Origin: Lactobacillus sp. ESL0701
GTDB taxonomy: Bacteria; Bacillota; Bacilli; Lactobacillales; Lactobacillaceae
Direction of reading: 5' to 3'
Length of the DNA: 64,000 bases
Assembly (NCBI RefSeq): GCF_029433445.1
Contig: NZ_JAQTIC010000003.1
Location: forward strand, 153,074-217,073
This document shows, in pieces, positions 27,112 to 37,841 of the stretch. The position numbers and the translations under genes are program-made. Below the pieces are notes generated by a model. That model saw only the letters and a list, made by a program, of their open reading frames with translations. It was not told the DNA's origin and searched no databases. Each line of letters begins with the position of its first letter. Positions within the stretch are counted from its first letter, which is position 1.

Positions 27112-27966
27112 TTATCTAACTAAGCTATTAGTTAAAATTTTATCAATAGTCGGGTCTTTATAAATTGCTACAACGTCATATTGTAAACTTGGAATATTTG
27201 GTAAATAGCAAACTTCTTTAGCATAATCTTTGGGGATGGTTAGTTCTTTAGGATAGAGTGCCATACCATGATTTAACATAATATTTGCTAGTGCTGCATC
27301 AAAACTATCTAGGTAGATAACAGGATCATAGTCAATATTCATCTTTTTTAGGATAATCCTAATCTTAGTTTGAACATCATTGTTGTCCGTTGCTGACCAT
27401 TTTTGCAAAAATAATGATTGGCTGGTACTACTAGTTTCTTGAAAGTTATTGTTGACTAAAACTCCGAAATTAGCAGTACCGATACTTTTAAGATGAATAT
27501 CTTTAATTTTACTGACAGCAGTAGCAAAGCCAATCAAAATATCGTAATCATTAGCGTCTAGCTTGGGAATACTGCCAGAAAAGTTTTCCGTATCTAATTG
27601 TAGTTGAATATCTGGAATTGTTTCTTTCAGGCTTTGTGCTAAATAAATAGCCCAGTGTCTAAAGCCGCGTAAATAATGGATCCGCAGTGTACTATATGAG
27701 TTATTAAGCTGGCTGACTTTTTCGCTAAAGTTATAGTAATGCTTAAGCAAGGCCACAGAATAGTGATAAAAGTTAACCCCTGCAGAAGTAACTTTAAAAT
27801 GTGAAGTGGAACGATCAATCAGTTTAAGATTAATTTCTTTTTCTAAATTTTTGACAGCATTACTGATAGCAGTTTGTGAAACAAAATTTCTTTTGGCAGC
27901 TGGTGTAAAACCTTGAGTTTCAACTACATCAACAAAATATTTAATTGCCATCAAATTATATTTCAT
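27112..27966 (-). CDS. LysR family transcriptional regulator
   Basis: A 284-residue regulator with the N-terminal LysR winged helix (FTPAAKRNFVSQTAISNAVKNLEKEINLKLIDRS, about residues 20-53) and a C-terminal periplasmic-binding-like effector domain that is rather divergent. The start at 27966 follows CGAGGAAAA; an in-frame ATG at 27984 precedes that site. It is divergent from glpK-glpO across a 144-base spacer that holds a cre-like site, so it may control glycerol genes, but LysR proteins are not the usual glp regulators and the link is only positional. Confidence 0.88.
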   Translation of the reverse strand: MKYNLMAIKYFVDVVETQGFTPAAKRNFVSQTAISNAVKNLEKEINLKLIDRSTSHFKVTSAGVNFYHYSVALLKHYYNFSEKVSQLNNSYSTLRIHYLRGFRHWAIYLAQSLKETIPDIQLQLDTENFSGSIPKLDANDYDILIGFATAVSKIKDIHLKSIGTANFGVLVNNNFQETSSTSQSLFLQKWSATDNNDVQTKIRIILKKMNIDYDPVIYLDSFDAALANIMLNHGMALYPKELTIPKDYAKEVCYLPNIPSLQYDVVAIYKDPTIDKILTNSLVR

Positions 27967-28014
27967 TAGTTTTCCTCGATTCATAACTTCAACTAATAAG
28001 TTATTACTATTATA

Positions 28015-28028
28015 TGTTAGCGCTTCAT
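28015..28028 (+). promoter_or_regulatory. cre-like site (CcpA) upstream of glpK
   Basis: TGTTAGCGCTTCAT fits the catabolite-responsive element pattern TGNNANCGNNNNCA closely (core AGCGCTT). Position between two divergent genes suits catabolite control of glycerol use. Confidence 0.55.
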
Positions 28029-28095
28029 ATAATGACAGAGTAGAATTTTTAGTGTAACGAATAATACTTTTACTTTAAATTATTTTTAGTAGTAA

Positions 28096-29628
<1,533 letters not shown>

Positions 29629-29648
29629 AAATTAGGAGATTGAATAAA

Positions 29649-31385
29649 ATGACATTTTCGTTAACAACAAGAAAAGAAGAAATTGAACGTTTAAAAAATG
29701 AAAAATTAGACTTGCTAGTTATCGGCGGCGGTATTACTGGAGCTGGGGTCGCTTTGCAAGCAGCCGCAGCTAAGATGAAAACTGGTCTGATTGATATGCA
29801 GGATTTTGGTGGCGGCACATCTTCTCGCTCAACTAGACTGGTACATGGCGGGATTCGTTATTTAAAAACATTCGACGTTCAAGTAGTTTCGGACACGGTT
29901 AAGGAACGTGCCGTAATTCAGCATATTGCACCACATATGACGCAACCTGATCCCATGATTTTGCCAATTTATGATGAACCAGGAACAACTTTTACAATGT
30001 TTTCTGTTAAGGTGGCAATGGACTTATATGATCATTTAGCGGGCATTGAAGGTGATTCACCATTAATGAAATATGCCAACTATACCATCAATAAGGAAGA
30101 AACGTTAAAGCGTGAGCCACAGTTGAATCCAGTTAACTTGCAGGGAGCAGGGGTCTATCTTGACTATCAAAACAATGATTCACGTTTAGTATTAGAAAAT
30201 GTTAAAAAGGCTCATGATTTAGGCTGTCTTGCTGTTAGCCGACTGAAGTGCATTGATATTTTACATGATGATCAAGGTCGCGTTAATGCTGTGAAAGTTG
30301 AAGATCAATTAACAAACGAAGAATTTGTTATTCATTCTAATGTGGTAATTAATACTTCTGGACCGTGGTCTGATACTGTAAGACAAGAGGATGAGCAGAA
30401 TTACAAGAAGCCGCGTTTACGTCCAACTAAAGGTGTGCACTTAGTAGTTGATCAATCACGTTTGAAGGTATCACAACCAACCTACTTTGGTTCAGGAACT
30501 GCTGATGGTCGCATGATTTTTGCAATTCCAAGAGAAAACAAAACATACTTCGGTACGACCGATACTGACTTTGCTGGTGATTATGCTCATCCAACAGTTG
30601 AACAAAATGATATTGATTATCTACTAGATATTATTAATCGAAAATATCCGACTGCTCACTTAACAGTCGATGATATTGAAGCCAGCTGGGCAGGTATTCG
30701 ACCTTTAATTGAAGCTGAAATTAGTCCAACTGAAGCTGCTGATGCTGTTAGTGGTGCTAGTGTGTCAGATAGTACGTCAGCACCATCTGCTGTTTCGCGT
30801 GGTAGTTCACTGACAGAAGCTGAGGATGGACTGATTACTTTAGCTGGTGGTAAGTTGACAGATTATCGGATTATGGCTAATGGTGCTTTGGCTAAAATTA
30901 AGCAGAAGCAACATGATGATTTTGGTAAAGACTTTATTTTGCAAGATTCAGCTGAAATTAAGGTAGCGGGTGGCGACTTTGATTCAGATAATGCTGAAGC
31001 AGAATTGGCGGCAATTGCTCAGGACGGTGTTGAAAGTGGAATTAGCTCAGAAGATGCTAAAGAAATAGCTAATCTTTTTGGTTCAGAAGCAGAGCAAATT
31101 TTTGAGCATGCACAAGAAATTGAACCAGCAGCTGGCTTAACATTAGGACAGACCGCTGCTCTTGATTATTCGCTCAATGAAGAAATGACGTTGACGCCAG
31201 TCGATTACTTGCTGCGTCGGACGTACCATGTCTTATTTAAAAATGATACTTTAGATAAGATTAAAGTAGGCGTTATCAAGTATATGTCAGATTACTATAA
31301 TTGGGATCGGGGACAAATTAGTCGCTATGAGCAAGAATTAAATGACGAAATTGTAGAATCAAGGTTAGAAAAATTTAAGAACTAG
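29649..31385 (+). CDS. glpO: Alpha-glycerophosphate oxidase
   Basis: FAD enzyme oxidising glycerol-3-phosphate to dihydroxyacetone phosphate; in lactobacilli and streptococci the electron acceptor is oxygen, giving hydrogen peroxide. The 578 residues show the FAD motif GGGITGAG (26-33) and SSRSTRLVHGGIRYL (about 58-72). As in other oxidases of this type, and unlike quinone-linked GlpD, there is an inserted low-complexity loop (about residues 361-390, rich in Ser/Ala) between IRPLIEAE and the GLITLAGGKLTDYR motif. The start at 29649 is set by AGGAGA; a TTG at 29640 is too close to it. It forms a two-gene operon with glpK. Confidence 0.92.
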   Translation: MTFSLTTRKEEIERLKNEKLDLLVIGGGITGAGVALQAAAAKMKTGLIDMQDFGGGTSSRSTRLVHGGIRYLKTFDVQVVSDTVKERAVIQHIAPHMTQPDPMILPIYDEPGTTFTMFSVKVAMDLYDHLAGIEGDSPLMKYANYTINKEETLKREPQLNPVNLQGAGVYLDYQNNDSRLVLENVKKAHDLGCLAVSRLKCIDILHDDQGRVNAVKVEDQLTNEEFVIHSNVVINTSGPWSDTVRQEDEQNYKKPRLRPTKGVHLVVDQSRLKVSQPTYFGSGTADGRMIFAIPRENKTYFGTTDTDFAGDYAHPTVEQNDIDYLLDIINRKYPTAHLTVDDIEASWAGIRPLIEAEISPTEAADAVSGASVSDSTSAPSAVSRGSSLTEAEDGLITLAGGKLTDYRIMANGALAKIKQKQHDDFGKDFILQDSAEIKVAGGDFDSDNAEAELAAIAQDGVESGISSEDAKEIANLFGSEAEQIFEHAQEIEPAAGLTLGQTAALDYSLNEEMTLTPVDYLLRRTYHVLFKNDTLDKIKVGVIKYMSDYYNWDRGQISRYEQELNDEIVESRLEKFKN

Positions 31386-31436
31386 TATTTAATTAATGAT
31401 TTGTTTAGTTGGTTTAAGATATAATTAATACAAAAG

Positions 31437-31477
31437 TAGCCCCATAATTGTTAGCTTATCAATTATGGGGCTATTCT
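31437..31477. terminator. Strong hairpin after glpO
   Basis: A perfect 14-bp stem (TAGCCCCATAATTG and its complement 31460-31473) with a 9-base loop. The T-run is weak, but its place between convergent genes supports termination. Confidence 0.75.
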
Positions 31478-31488
31478 TGATATGAGTT

Positions 31489-32010
31489 TTAATTTAAATT
31501 AATGTTGACCTTGCGACCAATTGGCGGGAAGGTCGGCAATCTTAACGGTGTCGTGTGCCATTGCGTAAAGAGTGTGGCACTTAGTAAGATAAAGGGGACA
31601 TCTTCTGGACGGGTAATATCACAAGTTAAGGTGACGCCAGTTTTACCGACTTTAGTTTTGACGGTGGCCACTTTTTTAATGCCAAAGAGAAATTTGTAGC
31701 TGCCGTTTTTAATGCTGCCAGTAACAAGGTAATTAAGCCGTGTCAGGTAAAATAAGTTGGTCATGCGGCTGTTGAGGCGCTTAACTTTAACTAGTGAATG
31801 GTTGACGACATCAATAGTAAATGAAGAAATAAGACCATTGCCATCAGCGTATAGCCGACCAATTTCTTCATGGTTGCGCGTCTTTAAATATAAAGTATGG
31901 TTAGGATTATCTAAATTTCCCTGAATAATATACTGAATTTGTCCGTTTTCGTCAGCGACAGGAATTTGTCCGTATTCGGATTCTTGACTTAACTCTAATA
32001 AGTAGCGCAT
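31489..32010 (-). CDS. Tubby/LURP-one-like protein
   Basis: A 173-residue soluble protein with no signal peptide, made mostly of short beta strands (IQYIIQGNLDNPNHTLYLKTRNHEEIGRLY, then LVTGSIKNGSYKFLF). This pattern is that of LURP-one-related/tubby C-terminal-like barrel proteins found in Firmicutes, which have no firm function in bacteria. It lies 11 bases downstream of a HAD phosphatase gene on the same strand, so the two probably share a transcript. Family call is by overall pattern. Confidence 0.6.
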   Translation of the reverse strand: MRYLLELSQESEYGQIPVADENGQIQYIIQGNLDNPNHTLYLKTRNHEEIGRLYADGNGLISSFTIDVVNHSLVKVKRLNSRMTNLFYLTRLNYLVTGSIKNGSYKFLFGIKKVATVKTKVGKTGVTLTCDITRPEDVPFILLSATLFTQWHTTPLRLPTFPPIGRKVNINLN

Positions 32011-32021
32011 CTATAATACCT

Positions 32022-32897
32022 CTATTCTTTAGCATTATCTTTGATAAACTTCCTTAAAATATAGCCGACACCGTCTTCGTTGTTAGTTTTAGTTTCGATT
32101 TGTGCAAGTTCTTTAATTTTGGGGACGGCATTACCCATTGCCACGCCAACTCCAGCATCGCGAATCATGCTTTCATCATTTAAATTATCGCCGATTGCGG
32201 CAACTTCGTCACGCTTAATGCCTTTTTTCTTGGCATAATCGAGTAAGGCAGTTCCTTTTTTGGCATGGCTGTCATTGATTTCAATGTTGATGGCAGAACT
32301 AGAGGTAATTGCAAGATCACTGATAAGTGCCAGTTCTTGTTTAATTTTGGTTAATAAGGCAGGTCCGCGACTGTCGAACCCGATTATTTTCATAACTTCA
32401 ATCTCGGGATCACGTAAAAGTTGTTCAAAATTGTTAACCCATGTCATATTTAACATTGCATTACTGCCGCCGGAAATTGCAACTGCCTGTTTAAAAGACA
32501 ATTTGGGATTAAGGGTAATTAATGAGTGGGCCAAGTTGAAGACACGTTTGCTAATATCTTCAGAATAAATATGGTCAGCAGTCACGATTTCAAAATAAAT
32601 ATTGTGCTTACGCAAAATATTAGCAGCAGCAATCACTTTTTGCTTAGGTAAAGCGTGTTTGACTTGCAAAGTGTCATTTTCATCGTAAACCAAGGCACCA
32701 TTAATGTTGATAAAACCCGTTCGCAGTCCATAATTACGAATAACTGCGCGTGATTGTTTAGGTGCCCGACCTGTTGCAATTAGGAACTCAATGCCATTGT
32801 CTTGGGCAGCACGAATGGCCGCAATATTTTCGTCAGAAATGGTTACTTTGCTGTTAAATAGCGTGCCATCAAGGTCGCAAGCTACTAATTTAATCAA
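32022..32897 (-). CDS. Cof-type HAD-superfamily hydrolase 1
   Basis: Cytoplasmic phosphatase, probably on sugar phosphates or FMN-like substrates. Motif I is CDLDGTL (D8, D10 nucleophile pair with the chosen start), motif II TGR, and motif IV GDNLNDESMI near residue 233; the large C2B cap lies between. There is no ATG near the ribosome site AAGGGAGG; a TTG at 32897 gives MIKLVACDLDG and 12-base spacing, while a TTG at 32909 is almost against it. A perfect 17-bp palindrome lies just upstream at 32917-32933. Confidence 0.88.
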   Translation of the reverse strand: MIKLVACDLDGTLFNSKVTISDENIAAIRAAQDNGIEFLIATGRAPKQSRAVIRNYGLRTGFININGALVYDENDTLQVKHALPKQKVIAAANILRKHNIYFEIVTADHIYSEDISKRVFNLAHSLITLNPKLSFKQAVAISGGSNAMLNMTWVNNFEQLLRDPEIEVMKIIGFDSRGPALLTKIKQELALISDLAITSSSAINIEINDSHAKKGTALLDYAKKKGIKRDEVAAIGDNLNDESMIRDAGVGVAMGNAVPKIKELAQIETKTNNEDGVGYILRKFIKDNAKE

Positions 32898-32916
32898 GGT
32901 AAAATTCAATCCTCCC

Positions 32917-32933
32917 TTAGTTAGACTAACTAA
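32917..32933. repeat. Perfect palindrome in the HAD gene leader
   Basis: TTAGTTAG-A-CTAACTAA, 8-1-8 without mismatch. It overlaps the upstream edge of the ribosome site on the minus strand; it could be an operator or an mRNA hairpin limiting translation. Confidence 0.5.
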
Positions 32934-33029
32934 TTACTTCTTTAAATTAATATTAACATATCATAAAAATATTAACCCTACTTTTTAAGTAGAATGACAT
33001 TAAGATTATTGCTAATTTAGCTAATTTTG

Positions 33030-33058
33030 TTGCCATTAGCGCTTGGTTTCATGATAAT
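33030..33058 (+). promoter_or_regulatory. Candidate promoter of ung-pta-tsaE
   Basis: TTGCCA (33030-33035), 17-base spacer, GATAAT (33053-33058). The spacer holds ATTAGCGCTT, a partial cre-like core also seen before glpK. Confidence 0.5.
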
Positions 33059-33091
33059 ATTGAAGTTAACGGAAGAGAGGCTACATGGATA

Positions 33092-33760
33092 ATGAAACGG
33101 TTTATTGGTAATGATTGGGATGAGGTTTTAGCACCGGTATTTGCAAGTGATGGCTACCAGCAACTGCACGATTTTTTAAAGAAGGAATATGCAACTAAGC
33201 AAATCTTTCCAGATATGTATCATATTTTTACGGCTTTTAAGTTAACTTCGTATAAGCAGACCAAGGTAGTTATTTTGGGACAAGACCCGTATCATAATCC
33301 TGGTCAGGCAACAGGGATGAGCTTTGCGGTGATGCCAGGAATTAATCTGCCGCCTTCATTACAAAATATTTATCGTGAATTGTACGATGATGTGGGTTGT
33401 CAACCAGTTAATCATGGCTACTTAAAAAAGTGGGCGGACCAAGGTGTATTATTGCTAAATGCCGTTTTGACAGTTCCGTATGGTCATGCTAATGGTCATC
33501 AAGGCAAGGGCTGGGAGCAAGTGACGGATGCAGCGATTAAGGCTTTGAGTGATCGGGGTCAGGTTGTTTTTATTCTGTGGGGTAGATTCGCGCAAAATAA
33601 AATCCCATTAATTGACCAAGAGAAGAATTTTGTGATTAAATCAGCTCATCCAAGTCCATTTTCAGCTGATCGTGGCTTTTTTGGGTCACGACCGTTTTCA
33701 CGGTGTAATACCGCATTGAAAAAGTTTGGTGAAACGCCAATAGATTGGCAATTGCCTTAG
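33092..33760 (+). CDS. ung: Uracil-DNA glycosylase
   Basis: Removes uracil from DNA in base excision repair. The 222 residues carry the catalytic water-activating motif GQDPYH (63-68, D65), the LLLNAVLTV uracil-recognition strand (120-128), and the DNA-insertion motif AHPSPFS (H186). An ATG eight bases earlier is in another frame and stops quickly. It is first in a run with pta (36 bases later) and tsaE, a common lactobacillar order. Confidence 0.97.
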   Translation: MKRFIGNDWDEVLAPVFASDGYQQLHDFLKKEYATKQIFPDMYHIFTAFKLTSYKQTKVVILGQDPYHNPGQATGMSFAVMPGINLPPSLQNIYRELYDDVGCQPVNHGYLKKWADQGVLLLNAVLTVPYGHANGHQGKGWEQVTDAAIKALSDRGQVVFILWGRFAQNKIPLIDQEKNFVIKSAHPSPFSADRGFFGSRPFSRCNTALKKFGETPIDWQLP

Positions 33761-33796
33761 ACAGTTGCCCAAGCAGATTTAGCATAGGTGAAGATA

Positions 33797-34783
33797 ATGA
33801 GTGTTTTTGAATTATTAAAAGATAAGGTACAGGCAAGTCATAAGAATTATCGGATTGTTTTTCCAGAAGGAACCGATAAGCGTGTGATTGCAGCGGCTAG
33901 CCGGTTAGCACAAGAAAAAATAATTGAACCAATTTTGTTGGGGGATTCGCAAGAGATTGCTCAAGTAGCTCAAGCTGATGAACGCGACCTTAGTACAGTA
34001 ACTGTAATTGATATTGCGGCTTATACGCACTTAGATGAGATGATAACGGCATTTGCTGCTGCTCGAAGTAAAAGTTTTACGCCGCAAGAAATTGCTAAAC
34101 AGCTGCAAGACCCTAATTATTTTGGCACAATGCTTGTGAAAATGGGTAAGGCTGACGGAATGGTATCAGGTGCGGCACATTCAACAGCTGATACTGTGCG
34201 TCCAGCTTTACAATTAATTCATGCAGCTGACGGGATGCACCGAGTTTCTGGAAGTTTTATTATGGAGCGCGGCACCGAAAAGTATGTTTTTGCTGATTGT
34301 GCAATTAACATTGAACCTGACAGCAGCACGTTAGCGGAAATTGCCTACCAATCTGTGCAAACAGCACGACTAATTGATATTGATCCTAAGGTGGCATTCT
34401 TGAGTTTTTCAACTAAAGGCTCTGCTAAGGGTGAAATGGTCGACAAGGTGCAAGAAGCTAACGAGTTATTCCACAAGCAACATCCTGAGATTATTGCCGA
34501 TGGTGAATTGCAGTTTGACGCGGCCTATGTACCAGAAGTTGCCGCAACTAAGGCCCCGAACTCCGCACTCAAGGGTCAAGCGAATATTTTTGTTTTTCCA
34601 GAGTTGCAGTCAGGGAATTTAGCTTATAAAATAACCCAGCGCCTGGGTAACTTTACGGCAATTGGTCCGATTTTGCAGGGACTTGCCGCACCAGTCAATG
34701 ACTTATCACGTGGTGCCAGCAGTCAAGATATTTACAATATGGCAATTTTAACAGCTGCCCAAGCGCTTTTGGGGGCTGAATAA
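33797..34783 (+). CDS. pta: Phosphate acetyltransferase
   Basis: Interconverts acetyl-CoA and acetyl phosphate, linking pyruvate metabolism to ATP formation through acetate kinase. The 328 residues are the short PTA form without an N-terminal regulatory domain; family motifs are IVFPEGTDKRV (19-29), KADGMVSGAAHSTADTVRPALQ (117-138) and FPELQSGNLAYKI near 275. The ATG at 33797 follows AGGTGA; a GTG nine bases upstream overlaps that site. It is followed by tsaE after 5 bases. Confidence 0.96.
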   Translation: MSVFELLKDKVQASHKNYRIVFPEGTDKRVIAAASRLAQEKIIEPILLGDSQEIAQVAQADERDLSTVTVIDIAAYTHLDEMITAFAAARSKSFTPQEIAKQLQDPNYFGTMLVKMGKADGMVSGAAHSTADTVRPALQLIHAADGMHRVSGSFIMERGTEKYVFADCAINIEPDSSTLAEIAYQSVQTARLIDIDPKVAFLSFSTKGSAKGEMVDKVQEANELFHKQHPEIIADGELQFDAAYVPEVAATKAPNSALKGQANIFVFPELQSGNLAYKITQRLGNFTAIGPILQGLAAPVNDLSRGASSQDIYNMAILTAAQALLGAE

Positions 34784-34788
34784 AAATA

Positions 34789-35262
34789 ATGAAATTAGAA
34801 GTTAATTCCGCTGCGGAAATGCAGCAAATCGGAACAGCAATTGCTCAAACGGCGCAGCCGCACGACTTATTGCTGTTGAATGGTGACTTAGGTGCAGGGA
34901 AAACAACGTTAACGCAAGGGATTGGTCGGGCGTTAGGTGTTAAACGACCAGTAAAGAGTCCGACTTTTACCATCGTGCGTGAGTATCGCGAAGCAAAATT
35001 GCCGTTATTTCATATGGATTTTTATCGTTTAGAAAATGACGATCTGTCCTCGATTGATTTAAATAGTTATTTGGCAGAACCTGGATTAGTCGTAATTGAA
35101 TGGCCGCAGGTAATTAAGTCCGATTTACCCAGTGAATATTTGCAGTTAGTAATTAGTCGTGTGGATGATAGCTGGAACTCAACTAAGCGGCTAATTGAAT
35201 TTAAACCGCAGGGTGAGCGTAATCAAACTTGGGTTAATGAGATATTAGCCAAAATTAAATAA
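34789..35262 (+). CDS. tsaE: tRNA threonylcarbamoyladenosine biosynthesis ATPase TsaE
   Basis: Small ATPase that works with TsaB and TsaD to make t6A at position 37 of ANN-decoding tRNAs. The 157 residues include Walker A GDLGAGKTT (32-40), the switch-region SPTFTIVREY (about 63-72), and the HMDFYRL and VVIEWPQ motifs (near 81 and 103) that define the family. It ends the ung-pta-tsaE run and is followed by a strong terminator. Confidence 0.96.
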   Translation: MKLEVNSAAEMQQIGTAIAQTAQPHDLLLLNGDLGAGKTTLTQGIGRALGVKRPVKSPTFTIVREYREAKLPLFHMDFYRLENDDLSSIDLNSYLAEPGLVVIEWPQVIKSDLPSEYLQLVISRVDDSWNSTKRLIEFKPQGERNQTWVNEILAKIK

Positions 35263-35268
35263 CATACC

Positions 35269-35302
35269 AAAAGCAGAGCTGATTGATTTTAGCTCTGCTT
35301 TT
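35269..35302 (+). terminator. Terminator after tsaE
   Basis: Perfect 12-bp stem AAAAGCAGAGCT with complement at 35291-35302. Confidence 0.88.
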
Positions 35303-35342
35303 AAGCTGCTCTAATATATATTACTAAATAAAGAAATTTATA

Positions 35343-35372
35343 TTGCAAGTATTTATTTTGGTGGTTTATAAT
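35343..35372 (+). promoter_or_regulatory. Candidate promoter of the tandem glycosyltransferase cassettes
   Basis: TTGCAA (35343-35348), 18-base spacer, TATAAT (35367-35372). It implies a leader of about 195 AT-rich bases before 35575, in which I see no ORF or strong hairpin. Confidence 0.5.
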
Positions 35373-35574
35373 ATACACTGTCATGCATCATTAATTATCG
35401 ATTTTATATAATAATATATTAAAGATGACTAGTTAAATATTTATAAGTTAATTTTAGATCAGGATAAACTTTAAATTTGAAAATGATCGCTTCTAGTTGT
35501 CAAGATAAAATTAATAGAGCTTGTTATGAGATGCATTAAGAATGTTGGTAGACTAATTACAATAGGAGTCACAA

Positions 35575-36300
35575 ATGGGTAAAAATGTTGTTATTACACA
35601 GTTTCTTACCGAGATACCTGATAAACAAACAGGTCAAAATCTTGATGAAATTGATATCATTGAAAAGACTCATAATTTGTATGAGTCAACAGCAAAATTT
35701 GGCATCGAGTTACATGCATTAATTAATTTTTCAAATGATATAATGCCGCCATCCCTAGAAAAAATAATTCAGGTAGAGCCATTTGCTAATTATTCTAGTT
35801 ATAAAGGACGTTTTTTTCGTTGGGAAGTTACCTTTGAATATTTATTACGGCATCCTGAAATCGAGAAGGCAGCTTTAGTTGATGCTGGTGATGTAGAAAT
35901 GCTGAACTATCCTTTTGATCAAGTGAAGAATGGCATGTTGTATGTAGGAGATGAAGATAATGATCTTACAGGAACAACCATTACTAATGATGCTAAGCCG
36001 GGGTATTTAGCAGAATTTATTAGTAAAAATCGTCATTTGCAATTATTAAATACGGGCGTCCTCGTTGGTACACGAGAAATGCTGCTTGAGTTCTTGGCTA
36101 TTGTGGTTAAATTATTTGCTGAAGATGCTGTAAATGAAAAGTTCTTTCCCGAGCAAGCTCATTTAGGGGATTTTGAGATGGGGATTACCTGCTATATTCT
36201 TTATAAGTTTTTTCCAGAACATGTGTGTCATGGTCGCTTGGTTACTACCCATTATAAATATTATGAGCGTAGTAGTAAGGCATGGTTTAAGTATAAGTAG
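35575..36300 (+). CDS. Putative GT-A-type glycosyltransferase, cassette A
   Basis: A 241-residue soluble protein. The pattern RWEVTFEYLLRHPEIEKAALVDAGDVEMLNYPF (about residues 83-115) resembles GT-A glycosyltransferases in which an acidic DxxD motif ending a strand binds metal and sugar nucleotide, followed by a proline-phenylalanine turn. Also conserved among the three copies here: LYVGDE, HLQLLNTGVLVGTR (about 156-169) and a C-terminal CHGR and WFK. No family name is certain. It is followed 11 bases later by its partner gene. Inferred role: adding sugars to an exported adhesin, because copy C heads the accessory Sec operon. Confidence 0.7.
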   Translation: MGKNVVITQFLTEIPDKQTGQNLDEIDIIEKTHNLYESTAKFGIELHALINFSNDIMPPSLEKIIQVEPFANYSSYKGRFFRWEVTFEYLLRHPEIEKAALVDAGDVEMLNYPFDQVKNGMLYVGDEDNDLTGTTITNDAKPGYLAEFISKNRHLQLLNTGVLVGTREMLLEFLAIVVKLFAEDAVNEKFFPEQAHLGDFEMGITCYILYKFFPEHVCHGRLVTTHYKYYERSSKAWFKYK

Positions 36301-36311
36301 GTGTAATTAAA

Positions 36312-37088
36312 ATGAACGAACAAGAATTTTTGCGGCGCTTTGAGCATAAGACATTTAATTACCAAGTAAAACTGGATGATGGTAATTGGGTAATGGTGCG
36401 AATGTATCCAGGTGGATACTTAGCAGTTACTTTTGCGCGTGATCATACACTAAAATTTTCAGCACCAGTTGGTTTTTATCCAGAGGAACGTTATTGGGAA
36501 TTTGATGAACAAGAGCAAATGATTATTTTGAAAAATTTGGAGCAAACTCGCATTGTTGCGAAATATTTGCTGCCAGATAAACAAGATAATTATCTCTTTG
36601 TTTTAAAGAACATCGCTGACCCGACTAAAGAGTACGTTACCCACTTAAACTATGATTTTGATAAGCAAGAAAGTTCTCCTAGCGTTTTAAATAGCCAACG
36701 AGTTATCTTCTTGAAAGATGACTTAGAAGATGACGAAATTAGGACTAGCATTGAGCAATATTCGGTAAAAGAGTGCTGTGAAATTAAATATCTTTTTGCT
36801 AAGGATGGATGGGACTTTGTTAATGAGGTTTGGAACGCAATAACTAATGATTTTGCACTTAAAGATACTTGTGTATATTTTGGTGGCTATCCAGACACTA
36901 AGCGGGTTTTGACCAACAAGTTAACTCTTAGTTATCAAGAAAATAATGATAAATTCATTTCAGGTACAAAGGGTGATGTTGTGGTGGTCTTGTCACAATT
37001 ACTAATCAAACATTATCATGAACAATTAACGGGCAATCAAGAATTGCACACCCCAGTTGAATTGTTAGATCAAGTAATTGTTAGGTAG
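36312..37088 (+). CDS. Cassette A partner protein, unrecognised family
   Basis: A 258-residue soluble protein without signal peptide or membrane segment. The N-terminal half is beta-rich with GFYPEERYWEFDEQEQMIIL (about residues 55-74), the kind of tryptophan/aspartate-rich segment seen in add-on domains of glycosyltransferases. The C-terminal half looks Rossmann-like and is well conserved among copies (SQRVIFLKDD; FISGTKGDVVVVLSQLLIKHYHEQ, about 215-238). It always follows the GT-A-like gene here, so the two products probably act as a pair. I cannot name the function. Confidence 0.65.
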   Translation: MNEQEFLRRFEHKTFNYQVKLDDGNWVMVRMYPGGYLAVTFARDHTLKFSAPVGFYPEERYWEFDEQEQMIILKNLEQTRIVAKYLLPDKQDNYLFVLKNIADPTKEYVTHLNYDFDKQESSPSVLNSQRVIFLKDDLEDDEIRTSIEQYSVKECCEIKYLFAKDGWDFVNEVWNAITNDFALKDTCVYFGGYPDTKRVLTNKLTLSYQENNDKFISGTKGDVVVVLSQLLIKHYHEQLTGNQELHTPVELLDQVIVR

Positions 37089-37099
37089 GAGTATTTGCC

Positions 37100-37825
37100 G
37101 TGGGGAAAAATGTGGTAATCGCACAGTTTTTTACTAAAATGTATAATGCTCAAAATAATGAAATTATGACTGACGTTGACATCATTAAAAAGACTCAACA
37201 ATTGTATGCATCAGTTAGTCGCTTTGGTCTGGAATTACATACATTAGTTAATTTTAAAAATGAGAATACTGTACCGCCATTGCAAAAAATCATTAATGTG
37301 GAGCCTTTTTCTCATTATCCTAGTGATAAATTTTATTTTTTGCGTTGGGAAGTTACCTTTGAATATTTACTAAAGCATCCAGAAATTGAAAAAGCTGCCT
37401 TGGTTGACGCCGGCGATGTTCAAATGATGAATTATCCGTTTGCGGATCTTCAAGAGGATACCCTATATATTGGCGATGAAGGTGTTGATTTGCAGACAGA
37501 AATTATTAAAAATGATTCAAAGCCGCGATATTTAGCACAATTTATTCGACAAAATTGTCACTTACAATTATTAAATGCTGGAGTACTAGTAGGAACACGG
37601 CAGGTCTTACTGGAATTTTTGGGAATTTTAACTGAATTATATGTTCAGGATGCATATGAGCAGACAATTCATCCAGATGAGGAACATTTAGGCAATTATG
37701 AAATGTCATTGGTAAATTACATTGCTTATCAGTGTTTTACAGACCGTTTATGTCATGGTCGGCAAGTCGTGACGCGTTTTCAATATTTTGAGCGAACTTC
37801 AGCTGCTTGGTTTAAGCACAAATGA
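37100..37825 (+). CDS. Putative GT-A-type glycosyltransferase, cassette B
   Basis: Second copy, 241 residues, starting from GTG after GTAGGAG. It is close to copy A over the whole length (RWEVTFEYLLKHPEIEKAALVDAGDVQMMNYPF, YIGDEG, HLQLLNAGVLVGTR, CHGR, WFKHK). The best conserved stretch is the presumed catalytic one, while the N-terminal 60 residues differ more, so the copies may have different acceptors. It lies 11 bases after the first pair, giving a tandem duplication of the two-gene unit. Confidence 0.7.
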   Translation: MGKNVVIAQFFTKMYNAQNNEIMTDVDIIKKTQQLYASVSRFGLELHTLVNFKNENTVPPLQKIINVEPFSHYPSDKFYFLRWEVTFEYLLKHPEIEKAALVDAGDVQMMNYPFADLQEDTLYIGDEGVDLQTEIIKNDSKPRYLAQFIRQNCHLQLLNAGVLVGTRQVLLEFLGILTELYVQDAYEQTIHPDEEHLGNYEMSLVNYIAYQCFTDRLCHGRQVVTRFQYFERTSAAWFKHK

Positions 37826-37841
37826 TAAGTGAGGTACTAAT

